From positions 124,001-188,000 of the forward strand of contig NZ_CABVPP010000003.1 in assembly GCF_902499075.1 (NCBI RefSeq): 64,000 bases of DNA, given 5' to 3'. A model generated the notes under the pieces. The model was not told where the DNA came from. It was given only the letters and a program-made list of their open reading frames with translations, and did not search any database. The translations under genes were made by a program, and so were the position numbers. Shown piece after piece: positions 19,084 to 25,892 of this stretch (the first letter of the stretch is position 1; each line of letters begins with the position of its first letter). This DNA is from Burkholderia pseudomultivorans. Lineage in GTDB: Bacteria > Pseudomonadota > Gammaproteobacteria > Burkholderiales > Burkholderiaceae.

Positions 19084-20226
19084 TTACTGCGCGCCCTTGA
19101 TGCTGACGAGTCCGTTCAGCACCTGGTCGAGACCGCCGAACACCGAGATGCGGTCGATCCGTTCCGCGACGCGCTCGAGCGTTTCCAGCTCCTTGAGCCG
19201 CAGCGCGGTCGGGTTCTCTTCCATCACCTTCGCGGTGTTCAGCAGCGAACGCGTCGCGGCCGTTTCCTCGCGGCGGCGAATCACGTTCGCCTGCGCGGCC
19301 TTCTCGGCTTCGACCACCTGCGCGAGGATCGTCTTCATGTCGCCCGGCAGCACGATATCCTTCACGCCGACGCTGCGCACCTCGACGCCCGAATTCGCGA
19401 GCCGGGCGCGCACCTGCGCGATCACGACCTCGTCGATCGCCTGCTTGTCTTCCAGCAGCTCGTCGAGCGAGCGCGTGCCGACGGCCGCGCGCAGCGCGAA
19501 CTGCAGCTCGCGATACAGGTGCTCGACCGGTTTCTGCAACTGGCCGAACGCGTGCAGCACGTCCGCATAGCACCACGTCGCCGACAGGTTCAGCCGCAGC
19601 GCGACCTTGTCGCGCGTCAGGATTTCCTGTCCGCCGACTTCGACCGACTGCACGCGCAGGTCGACGTACTCGACCGCGACGTCGCGGTTGAAGCGCCAGA
19701 ATGCCGACAGCCCCGGATCGAGCAGCCGCTCGATCTTGCCGTCGATCTTCAGCACACCGACGTGGTACGCCGGCACCTGCGCCAGCAGCACGCCCGTCAG
19801 GCCCGCGACGCCGCGCGCACGCAGCGCCGGCTGCGCGATGCGCTTCGCCAGCGCGGCCGACAGCATGCTGTCCTGCGACAGGTCGACACGCTCGAGCCGA
19901 TGCGCGATCAGGCCGCGCCAGTACAGACGCCGCGTGCCGGGCGGCAGGATCTCGACGAGCACGTCGTCCTCGTAGCGCAGGCCCGCTTCGTCGTCGGCCA
20001 GGTCCATCGCAACGAAGTGCTGCGCGAGCACGTCCGCCGCGTCGTGACGCAGGTAGTCGGCGAGCGCCGCGTCGGCGAGCGGCGCATCGAGGCGCGCGGT
20101 CTGTACCGACAGACGCTTGAACGGATCGAAGGCCCGGAACACGCCCGGTTCGAGCACCTTCACGAAATCGCCCTCGTTCATCAACAGCGCGCGTTCGTTC
20201 TTTTTCACCACATGACGCTTCCACAT
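19084..20226 (-). CDS. SPFH/band-7 (slipin-like) protein of the RNA-repair operon
   Basis: The 380-residue protein begins MWKRHVVKKNERALL. It has an SPFH core (KDKVALRLNLSATW-like text, DIVLPGDMKTIL) and a charged, coiled-coil-prone C-terminus (VVEAEKAAQANVIRRREE). A short unit occurs twice in the N-terminal half: NERALLMNEGDFVKVLEPGVF and YHVGVLKIDGKIERLLDPGLS. There is no obvious transmembrane helix at the N-terminus, unlike classical slipins. Slipin-rtcB pairing occurs in other bacterial rtc operons, but its job in RNA repair is unknown. The ORF extends upstream into the structured leader; the ATG at 20226 is chosen because family similarity starts there. Confidence 0.9.
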   Translation of the reverse strand: MWKRHVVKKNERALLMNEGDFVKVLEPGVFRAFDPFKRLSVQTARLDAPLADAALADYLRHDAADVLAQHFVAMDLADDEAGLRYEDDVLVEILPPGTRRLYWRGLIAHRLERVDLSQDSMLSAALAKRIAQPALRARGVAGLTGVLLAQVPAYHVGVLKIDGKIERLLDPGLSAFWRFNRDVAVEYVDLRVQSVEVGGQEILTRDKVALRLNLSATWCYADVLHAFGQLQKPVEHLYRELQFALRAAVGTRSLDELLEDKQAIDEVVIAQVRARLANSGVEVRSVGVKDIVLPGDMKTILAQVVEAEKAAQANVIRRREETAATRSLLNTAKVMEENPTALRLKELETLERVAERIDRISVFGGLDQVLNGLVSIKGAQ

Positions 20227-20424
20227 ATTCTTGTCCTTTTCTTCGATGACCGCCGGGCGGCACGCATCGTACGGATCGGGGCGCGACGCGACCGGGCGGG
20301 CGGCGCGGGGGCCGGCGTTCGCGTTCACGGCGACACCTGCTGCTTCGTGTCGCGATGCGCGCTTGCGCAGGCGGTCCGGCTGCCCGGCCGATCGCGCGGA
20401 ACCGCAACCGGTCCGACACGCGGC

Positions 20425-20438
20425 GGGTCTCGCGACCC
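20425..20438 (-). ncRNA. GNRA-capped hairpin in the slipin-rtcB leader
   Basis: On the minus strand GGGTC-GCGA-GACCC forms a 5-bp stem with a GCGA tetraloop, 29 nt after the GCAA-capped hairpin. By eye only. Confidence 0.4.
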
Positions 20439-20466
20439 ACGCCGGCGGGTACTGCTGTTTCAAGAG

Positions 20467-20484
20467 ATTGTCCTTGCGGACAAT
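20467..20484 (-). ncRNA. 7-bp GCAA-tetraloop hairpin immediately after the tRNA-like element
   Basis: On the minus strand ATTGTCC-GCAA-GGACAAT is a perfect hairpin directly adjoining the 3' end of the tRNA-like element. No T-tract follows, so it is unlikely to be a simple terminator; it may protect or mark the 3' end of the processed RNA. Confidence 0.55.
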
Positions 20485-20552
20485 GTTCGAACGGGAGTCG
20501 AACCCGCTACACGCCGGCTTTCGCCGGCTGCTCTACCTATGAGCTATCGAAC
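20485..20552 (-). ncRNA. Anticodon-less tRNA-like RNA in the leader of the slipin-rtcB operon
   Basis: Read on the minus strand, 68 nt fold into a tRNA-like cloverleaf. There is an acceptor stem GTTCGA/TCGAAC (6 bp), linker TA, D arm GCTC-ATAGGTA-GAGC with the conserved GG, and A26. In place of the anticodon arm is a perfect hairpin GCCGGC-GAAA-GCCGGC. A 5-nt variable region GTGTA and a T arm GCGGG-TTCGACT-CCCGT follow. With a GAAA tetraloop there is no anticodon, so it cannot decode. It lies between the sigma-54 promoter and the slipin start, so it should be transcribed as part of the leader. A role as regulator or decoy substrate for RtcR/RtcB is inference. Confidence 0.8.
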
Positions 20553-20599
20553 GGTGGGCGCCCCGGGAGTCGAACCCGGGCGCGGCGCCGTGCGCGCCC
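20553..20599 (-). ncRNA. tRNA-like minihelix (acceptor plus T arm) next to the tRNA-like element
   Basis: On the minus strand GGGCGC (20599-20594) can pair with GCGCCC (20561-20556). Between them are a 13-nt GC-rich linker and a T arm CCCGGG-TTCGACT-CCCGGG with the canonical T loop. ACC follows the 3' strand, resembling a discriminator base plus CC. D and anticodon arms are absent. The element ends exactly where the 68-nt tRNA-like element begins. Confidence 0.65.
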
Positions 20600-20620
20600 C
20601 TTTGCCTTCGTCTGTCCATG

Positions 20621-20637
20621 GCGGCATGCGCTGCCGC
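20621..20637 (-). ncRNA. Leader hairpin upstream of the tRNA-like elements
   Basis: GCGGCA and TGCCGC form a perfect 6-bp stem with a 5-nt loop within the predicted transcript. It may be part of a larger leader fold. Confidence 0.35.
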
Positions 20638-20722
20638 GACGAATCGTGTTCGGCGGCGGCGCACCAGCAAGGCTTGCGAACCTTCACTCGCGGGCCAGCG
20701 GGACATCCGGCGCTTTCTATTT

Positions 20723-20738
20723 AGCGAGGAGCGTGCCA
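20723..20738 (-). promoter_or_regulatory. Sigma-54 promoter of the slipin-rtcB operon
   Basis: On the minus strand TGGCACGCTCCTCGCT matches TGGCACG-N4-TTGCW at all but one position, with GG and GC correctly spaced. The predicted start site is about 20712, giving a leader of roughly 485 nt before the slipin ATG. That leader contains the tRNA-like elements. Confidence 0.8.
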
Positions 20739-20765
20739 GCGGGCATCGCGGTACATAAAATAATT

Positions 20766-20779
20766 TTCAAGTCATTGAA
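20766..20779. promoter_or_regulatory. AT-rich inverted repeat, candidate RtcR binding site
   Basis: TTCAA-GTCA-TTGAA is a perfect inverted repeat followed by TTTGAA at 20780-20785. It sits in an unusually AT-rich patch, 28 bp upstream of the sigma-54 promoter and 110 bp from rtcR. That is close for an enhancer, so binding by RtcR is only a suggestion. Confidence 0.4.
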
Positions 20780-20888
20780 TTTGAAGGGGAATTGCGTTGC
20801 TTTGGCGCGCGCTGCAAAGAGCCGTCGACGAAATGCGCTCGAGAAATTCCGATACAATCGGATCGCTTCTTATCTTGTGGGATAAAAA

Positions 20889-22505
20889 ATGCGCAAGACC
20901 GTCGCGATCGGTTTTCTCGGCACCGTGCTCGACCAGGCCGGCGGCGTGCAGCGCCGCTGGCGCAAGTGGCGGCCGACGGTCTCGCTGTGCGACCAGCCCG
21001 ACCTGCCGATCGACCGGCTCGAACTGCTGCATCCGCCGAGCTACGGGCGGCTCGCGAACCGCCTGAAGGAAGATATCGAGCGCATCTCGCCGCACACCGA
21101 GGTACGGCCCGTGGCGGTCGCGATTCGCGATCCGTGGGATTTCGAGGAGGTCTACGCGACGCTGCACGACTACGCGCGCGCGTACCCGTTCGACCTCGAC
21201 CGCGAGGACTACCTGATCCACATCACGACCGGCACGCACGTCGCGCAGATCTGCTGGTTCCTGCTCGCGGAGGCGCGCTACCTGCCGGCGCGCCTCGTAC
21301 AGACGGGGCCGCCGCAACAGACCGACGAGGGGCCGAGCGGGCCGGGCACGGTGTCGGTGATCGATCTCGACCTGTCGCGCTACAACCGGATCGCGCAGCG
21401 CTTCACGCGCGAGCGCGACGAGACGGTGTCGTTCCTGAAGGCCGGCATTGCGACGCGCAACAAGCGCTTCAATGCGCTGATCGAGCAGCTGGAGCGCGTC
21501 GCGGTGCGCTCGCGCGCGCCGATGCTGCTCGTCGGGCCGACGGGCGCCGGCAAGTCGTTTCTCGCGAAACGCGTGTACGAGCTGAAGCGCAGCCGCCATC
21601 GGCTCGCCGGGCCGTTCATCGAGATCAACTGCGCGACGCTGCGCGGCGATGCCGCTATGTCGACGCTGTTCGGTCACGTGAAGGGCGCGTTCACGGGCGC
21701 GCAGTCCGCGCGCGCGGGGCTGCTGCGCGCAGCGGACTGCGGCCTGCTGTTTCTCGACGAGATCGGCGAACTCGGGCTCGACGAGCAGGCGATGCTGCTG
21801 AAGGCGATCGAGGAGAAGCGCTTCCTGCCGGTCGGCGCGGATGTCGAGGCGACCAGCGATTTCGAGCTGATTGCGGGCACGCATCGCGACTTGCGGCAGA
21901 TGGTGGCCGCCGGCACGTTCCGCGAGGATCTCTATGCGCGGATCAATCTGTGGACCTATGAATTGCCGGGGCTGGCCGAGCGGCGCGAGGACATCGAGCC
22001 GAACCTCGAATTCGAGCTCGACCGTTTCGGCCGCGAGCAGGGCGAGCAGGTGCGCTTCAACGTCGAGGCGAAGCGGCGCTATCTCGCGTTTGCGACGTCG
22101 CCGCGCGCGGCGTGGGCCGGCAATTTCCGCGAGCTGTCGGCGTCGGTCACGCGGATGGCGACGCTGGCCGACGCGGGCCGCATTACCGAGGACATCGCGG
22201 AGCAGGAGGTCGAGCGGCTGGCGCGCACGTGGTCCGCGCCGGGCGGCGCGGGTGCGGACGCGCGCGTCGACGCGGTGCTCGGCGCGCGCGCGGCCGAACT
22301 CGACCTGTTCGACCGTGTGCAGCTCGAGCGCGTGCTCGACGTGTGCCGCGTGTCGGCGAGTCTGTCGGAAGCGGGGCGCACGCTGTTCGCGGTGTCGCGG
22401 CAGGGCAAGAAGCAGCCGAACGACGCGGACCGGCTGCGCAAGTATCTCGCGCGATTCGGGCTCGACTGGGACGGCGTACGGCAGGCGCTCGACGTCGTGC
22501 GGTAA
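20889..22505 (+). CDS. rtcR: RtcR, CARF-domain sigma-54 activator of RNA repair
   Basis: This 538-residue protein starts MRKTVAIGFLGTVLDQ. Residues 1 to about 180 form the CARF-type sensor found in RtcR (ITTGTHVAQICWFLL). The AAA+ domain follows, with Walker A GPTGAGKS at 216-223, the sigma-54 contact loop GAFTGA at 266-271 and LLFLDEIGEL as Walker B. The C-terminus ends in a DNA-binding region. RtcR activates rtc operons when its sensor detects RNA ends or fragments produced by damage. It is divergent to the slipin-rtcB operon, whose promoter is sigma-54-type. The start is preceded by a weak GGGAT site. Confidence 0.95.
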   Translation: MRKTVAIGFLGTVLDQAGGVQRRWRKWRPTVSLCDQPDLPIDRLELLHPPSYGRLANRLKEDIERISPHTEVRPVAVAIRDPWDFEEVYATLHDYARAYPFDLDREDYLIHITTGTHVAQICWFLLAEARYLPARLVQTGPPQQTDEGPSGPGTVSVIDLDLSRYNRIAQRFTRERDETVSFLKAGIATRNKRFNALIEQLERVAVRSRAPMLLVGPTGAGKSFLAKRVYELKRSRHRLAGPFIEINCATLRGDAAMSTLFGHVKGAFTGAQSARAGLLRAADCGLLFLDEIGELGLDEQAMLLKAIEEKRFLPVGADVEATSDFELIAGTHRDLRQMVAAGTFREDLYARINLWTYELPGLAERREDIEPNLEFELDRFGREQGEQVRFNVEAKRRYLAFATSPRAAWAGNFRELSASVTRMATLADAGRITEDIAEQEVERLARTWSAPGGAGADARVDAVLGARAAELDLFDRVQLERVLDVCRVSASLSEAGRTLFAVSRQGKKQPNDADRLRKYLARFGLDWDGVRQALDVVR

Positions 22506-22520
22506 GCCGCGTCGGCGCGC

Positions 22521-23111
22521 TCAGGCGCCGGTCGCAGCCGCAATCTGTCGAAACGGCGCGATGAACGTCCAGTCGGGCTGCGCGGCGGCCAGCGCCGCGA
22601 ACCCGCGCGCGAGCGCCTGCGGCGGCAGCCACGGATAGCCGAACGCCGCATGCAGCGCGTCGAGCTTCGCCGCGTGCGGATCGTCGATCGTATCCATGCG
22701 CGCGATATGGATCTGCAACTCGGCAATCCGTCCGGCACCGTGCGCGTCCGATGCGAATCGCCAACGATACGCACCGTGCCCGATCCGCAATGCGCCGTTA
22801 TCCTTCTGGCGCATCACGACGAGCCACGGCATTTCGCTGACGCCCTGTTCGTCTACCGACGGCTCCACGCACACATAGTAGGTTCGGCAGCGCTCGAAGC
22901 GCTCGCCGAAATCGCCGACCAGCGTGTGCGCAATGGCCGGCGCGCCGGTGACGCGCGCCGGGAAATCGATGTCGTCGCGCGCGAGCGAAAAGCTCAATTC
23001 GGCGTCGGCCGCGAAACAGTCGGCGATCAGCGCAGGCCGGTTCAGGTCCTTCGCACGCAGATAGCATTCGAGCAGCGCGCGCACCGACTCGGCGGGAAGC
23101 GGGAAGGGCAT
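22521..23111 (-). CDS. NTF2/SnoaL-like domain protein
   Basis: The 196-residue product begins MPFPLPAESVRALLECYLRAKDLNRPALIADCFAADAEL, the usual opening helix-strand pattern of the NTF2-like fold. It continues with FERCRTYYVCVEPSVDEQG. The domain often serves as a small-molecule isomerase or binding scaffold; no catalytic set can be assigned here. AGGAG precedes the start. It converges on rtcR from the right and is divergent to the MarR gene. Confidence 0.75.
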   Translation of the reverse strand: MPFPLPAESVRALLECYLRAKDLNRPALIADCFAADAELSFSLARDDIDFPARVTGAPAIAHTLVGDFGERFERCRTYYVCVEPSVDEQGVSEMPWLVVMRQKDNGALRIGHGAYRWRFASDAHGAGRIAELQIHIARMDTIDDPHAAKLDALHAAFGYPWLPPQALARGFAALAAAQPDWTFIAPFRQIAAATGA

Positions 23112-23187
23112 GGTCAATTCTCCTGTAGCGGGCCGTGCGGCCGCACGCGCCGCCCGGTGGCGGGCCGGGGCGCATGTGCCTTTGCCG

Positions 23188-23214
23188 TATAATTTCGTTT
23201 CAAAGCTAAATTTG
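23188..23214 (+). promoter_or_regulatory. -10 element and operator of the marR gene
   Basis: A perfect TATAAT lies at 23188-23193, and CAAAGCTAAATTTG at 23201-23214 follows it. The same sequence, with 13 of 14 bases identical, recurs at 25263-25276 before the flavin reductase. This points to autoregulation by the MarR protein. Confidence 0.65.
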
Positions 23215-23239
23215 CATGACCGCACGGAGCGTGAACGTC

Positions 23240-23782
23240 ATGGCCAAGCAGCAAGAGGAGTCCGTTCTGACGATTACCAACCCAGCGTGCCTGATCGACG
23301 GCACGGACGCTGAATTCCGGCACCTGATCAATGGTTTGCTGCCGTTCGCCGCACGCCTGCTGTCGGTGCGTGACGGTTTCGGCTCGCTGGTCGGCCTGAC
23401 TGGCATCCAGTATTCGCTGCTCGTGTCGGTCGCGCATTTGTCGCACGACGATGTCGTGACCGTCAACCGCCTCGCCGATCACCTGCACCTGAGCGGCGCG
23501 TTCGTCACGATCGAGACCGGCAAGCTGAAGAAGCTCGGCCTGATCGACAAGCGCGCCGATCCCGACGACAAGCGCAAGATGCGGCTCACGGTCACGCCGG
23601 CCGGCACCAAGCTGCTGAAGGCGCTCGCGGAAACGCAGCAGCGCATCAACAACGTGCTGTTCGAAGGCGTGACGAAGACCGAATTCAAGGTGCTCTGCTC
23701 GGTGATCGATCGCCTCGTCACCAACGGCGATCGCGCGACGCTCGATCTCGCGCACATGATCGCCCGCCAGGAAAAAGGCTGA
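23240..23782 (+). CDS. MarR-family transcriptional regulator
   Basis: The product is 180 residues from the ATG at 23240, which has a GGAG site; an upstream ATG at 23216 directly abuts the operator and has no ribosome-binding site. A winged-helix domain is visible: VNRLADHLHLSGAFVTIETGKLKKLGLIDKRADPDDKRKMRLTVTPAG. The wing sequence DPDDKRKMRLTVT is diagnostic of MarR. The repeated CAAAGCTAAATTT motif in its own promoter and before the monooxygenase operon at 25334 suggests it represses both, with an aromatic ligand as inducer. A cysteine desulfurase gene lies between them on the other strand. Confidence 0.9.
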   Translation: MAKQQEESVLTITNPACLIDGTDAEFRHLINGLLPFAARLLSVRDGFGSLVGLTGIQYSLLVSVAHLSHDDVVTVNRLADHLHLSGAFVTIETGKLKKLGLIDKRADPDDKRKMRLTVTPAGTKLLKALAETQQRINNVLFEGVTKTEFKVLCSVIDRLVTNGDRATLDLAHMIARQEKG

Positions 23783-23789
23783 CACAAGG

Positions 23790-23817
23790 CCGCCGCGCGC
23801 CGATGCGCCGGCGGTTT
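23790..23817. terminator. Convergent terminator between marR and iscS
   Basis: CCGCCG and CGGCGG form a 6-bp stem with an internal 13-nt GC-rich loop, followed by TTT. It lies 8 bp past the marR stop and converges with the cysteine desulfurase. Confidence 0.45.
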
Positions 23818-23835
23818 CCCTTCGCTGCGACGCGC

Positions 23836-25059
23836 TCAGTGCGCGGCCCACTCGATCGTGCTCAGGTCGACTCCTTCGAGATGCATGTCCCACAGCGGGC
23901 TCAGCGCGCGCAGCTTGCCGACCGTGTCGCGCACCTGTGCGATCACGTCGTCGACTTCGGCCTCGGTCGTGAAGCGGCCGAGCGTGAAGCGGATCGAGCT
24001 GTGCGCGAGTTCGTCGCTGCGGCCGAGTGCGCGCAGCACGTAGGACGGCTCCAGCGACGCCGACGTGCAGGCGGAGCCTGACGACACCGCGACGCCCTTG
24101 ATCCCCATGATCAGCGACTCGCCCTCGACGAAGTTGAAGCTGACGTTGAGGTTGTGCGGAATCCGGTGCGCGAGGTCGCCGTTCACGTAGACCTCGTCGA
24201 GCGTCGACAGGCCAGCCAGCAGCCGGTCGCGCAGCGCGCCGACACGACGGCTCTCCGCTTCCATCTCTTCCTTCGCGAGCCTGAACGCCTCGCCCATGCC
24301 GACGATCTGGTGCGTCGGCAGCGTGCCCGAGCGCATCCCGCGCTCGTGGCCGCCGCCGTGCATCTGCGCCTCGATGCGCACGCGCGGCTTGCGGCGCACG
24401 TACAGCGCACCGATGCCCTTCGGGCCATAGACCTTGTGCGCGGTCACGGTCAGCAGATCGACGTTCAGCGCATTCACGTCGACCGGAATCTTGCCGGCCG
24501 CCTGCACCGCATCGCAGTGAAACACGATGCCGCGCGCACGGCACATCGCGCCGATCTCCGCGACCGGCTGGATCACGCCCGTCTCGTTGTTCGCGAGCAT
24601 CACCGACACGAGGATCGTGTCGGCGCGCAACGCCTGCTGCAGCGCATCGAGGTCGAGCAGGCCGTTTTCCTGTACGTCCAGATACGTAAGTTCGAAGCCC
24701 TGGCGCTCGAGTTCGCGGCAGGTATCGAGCACGGCCTTGTGCTCGGTCCTCACCGTGACGATGTGTTTGCCCCTGCCCTGATAGAAATGCGCGGCGCCCT
24801 TGATCGCGAGGTTGTTGCCTTCGGTCGCGCCCGACGTCCACACGATCTCGCGCGGATCGGCGCCGAGCAGCGCAGCGACGTGGGCGCGCGCTTCCTCCAC
24901 CGCTTGCTCGGCCTCCCAGCCGTAGCTGTGGCTGCGCGATGCGGGGTTGCCGAACTGCGCGTGGAGGAACGGCACCATTTTCTCGACCACGCGCGGATCG
25001 ACCGGCGTCGTCGCGCTGTAGTCCATGTAGATCGGACGGGATGTCGGCTGGGTTGACAT
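23836..25059 (-). CDS. iscS: Cysteine desulfurase (IscS type)
   Basis: This 407-residue protein opens with [17 protein letters not shown]. The PLP Lys is K209 in [12 protein letters not shown], and the sulfur-accepting Cys is C331 in [17 protein letters not shown], within the long flexible loop typical of group I NifS/IscS enzymes. It converts cysteine to alanine and passes persulfide sulfur to scaffolds. No iscR, iscU, hscA or fdx is adjacent; instead it sits alone inside an aromatic-hydroxylase locus. It may therefore be a second copy. The start is taken at [12 protein letters not shown]. Confidence 0.93.
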   Translation of the reverse strand: MSTQPTSRPIYMDYSATTPVDPRVVEKMVPFLHAQFGNPASRSHSYGWEAEQAVEEARAHVAALLGADPREIVWTSGATEGNNLAIKGAAHFYQGRGKHIVTVRTEHKAVLDTCRELERQGFELTYLDVQENGLLDLDALQQALRADTILVSVMLANNETGVIQPVAEIGAMCRARGIVFHCDAVQAAGKIPVDVNALNVDLLTVTAHKVYGPKGIGALYVRRKPRVRIEAQMHGGGHERGMRSGTLPTHQIVGMGEAFRLAKEEMEAESRRVGALRDRLLAGLSTLDEVYVNGDLAHRIPHNLNVSFNFVEGESLIMGIKGVAVSSGSACTSASLEPSYVLRALGRSDELAHSSIRFTLGRFTTEAEVDDVIAQVRDTVGKLRALSPLWDMHLEGVDLSTIEWAAH

Positions 25060-25189
25060 GAATCGGACTCCGGAAGGCAGGGGCTGCCGCGGTGCGCGAC
25101 AACCCCGGGGAAAGACGCTGTCCGCAGTGTACGTGGACATTCGCGAGCGCCGCGCAACATCCATCCCGCCAGTAGGGTTGTCTTTTAAA

Positions 25190-25276
25190 CAAAGCTTTGA
25201 AGATCAGGGTTTACGACAGCTTGAGTCGGCCGTTTTGTTTGCATTTAATAAAAGCTAAATAACAAAGCTAAATTTC
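25190..25276 (+). promoter_or_regulatory. Promoter and operator cluster of the monooxygenase operon
   Basis: CAAAGCTTTG at 25190-25199 is a perfect palindrome. TTGAGT (25221-25226) and TTTAAT (25244-25249), separated by 17 bp, look like a sigma-70 promoter. AAAGCTAAAT at 25251-25260 and CAAAGCTAAATTTC at 25263-25276 repeat the motif seen before marR. The two latter copies lie just downstream of the -10, suited to repression. Confidence 0.65.
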
Positions 25277-25333
25277 GGTGATTTGCCGGGAGGATTCCAC
25301 GGCGGAAGCCGCGATCAACTCAAGGAGAGCGAG

Positions 25334-25858
25334 ATGAGCGAGAACCAGGCCGGCCACGGCTCGAACGCGGACGAACAACGGCGCTTTCGCGCCGCGCTGT
25401 CGATGTTCGCGACGGGCGTGGCGGTGATTACCGCGCCGCGCAGGCAGGGGGTGCCGATCGGCATCACGGTCGCGTCGTTCAATTCGGTGTCGCTGGATCC
25501 GCCGCTGATCCTGTTTTCGGTCGACCGTCGCAGCCTGAGCCTCGGCGGCCTGCTCGAAGCGGATCGCTACGCGGTCAACGTGCTCGACGAGACGCAGCAA
25601 CACCTGTCGAACTGCTTCGCGAAGGCCAACGGCGACAAGTGGGGCTGGCGCGCCGGCGAGCCGGACGACGACTCGGTGCTGCTGCCCGACGCGCTCGCGA
25701 CCTTCGAGTGCGCGCCGTACGCGCACTACGACGGCGGCGATCACGTGATCTTCGTCGGCCGCGTGACGCGGCACCGGGCGCGCGCGGAAGGGCGCCCGCT
25801 GATTTTCTTCGGCGGCCGCTACCGCACGCTCGATGGCGTGCATGCGCCGTCGGCTTGA
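25334..25858 (+). CDS. Flavin reductase component of a two-component monooxygenase (HpaC-like)
   Basis: The 174-residue protein has the flavin-reductase-like domain text RFRAALSMFATGVAVITAPRR, GITVASFNSVSLDPPLILFSVDRRS and YAVNVLDETQQHLSNCFA. It supplies reduced FAD/FMN to the oxygenase encoded 34 bp downstream. AAGGAG precedes the start. The operon is headed by operator copies of the MarR motif. Confidence 0.92.
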   Translation: MSENQAGHGSNADEQRRFRAALSMFATGVAVITAPRRQGVPIGITVASFNSVSLDPPLILFSVDRRSLSLGGLLEADRYAVNVLDETQQHLSNCFAKANGDKWGWRAGEPDDDSVLLPDALATFECAPYAHYDGGDHVIFVGRVTRHRARAEGRPLIFFGGRYRTLDGVHAPSA

Positions 25859-25892
25859 ATGCAGTCCGAATCATTCCACCCAGGAGGACATC

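Noticed and set aside
20485-20599. Ordinary tRNA genes on the minus strand
   Set aside because: T-loop and acceptor sequences look like tRNA, but one element has a GAAA tetraloop instead of an anticodon loop and the other lacks D and anticodon arms.
20641-20712. A third tRNA-like element with a TTCGCAA loop
   Set aside because: The AAGG/CCTT stem with an 8-nt loop lacks the 53-61 G-C pair of a real T arm and no acceptor stem could be found.
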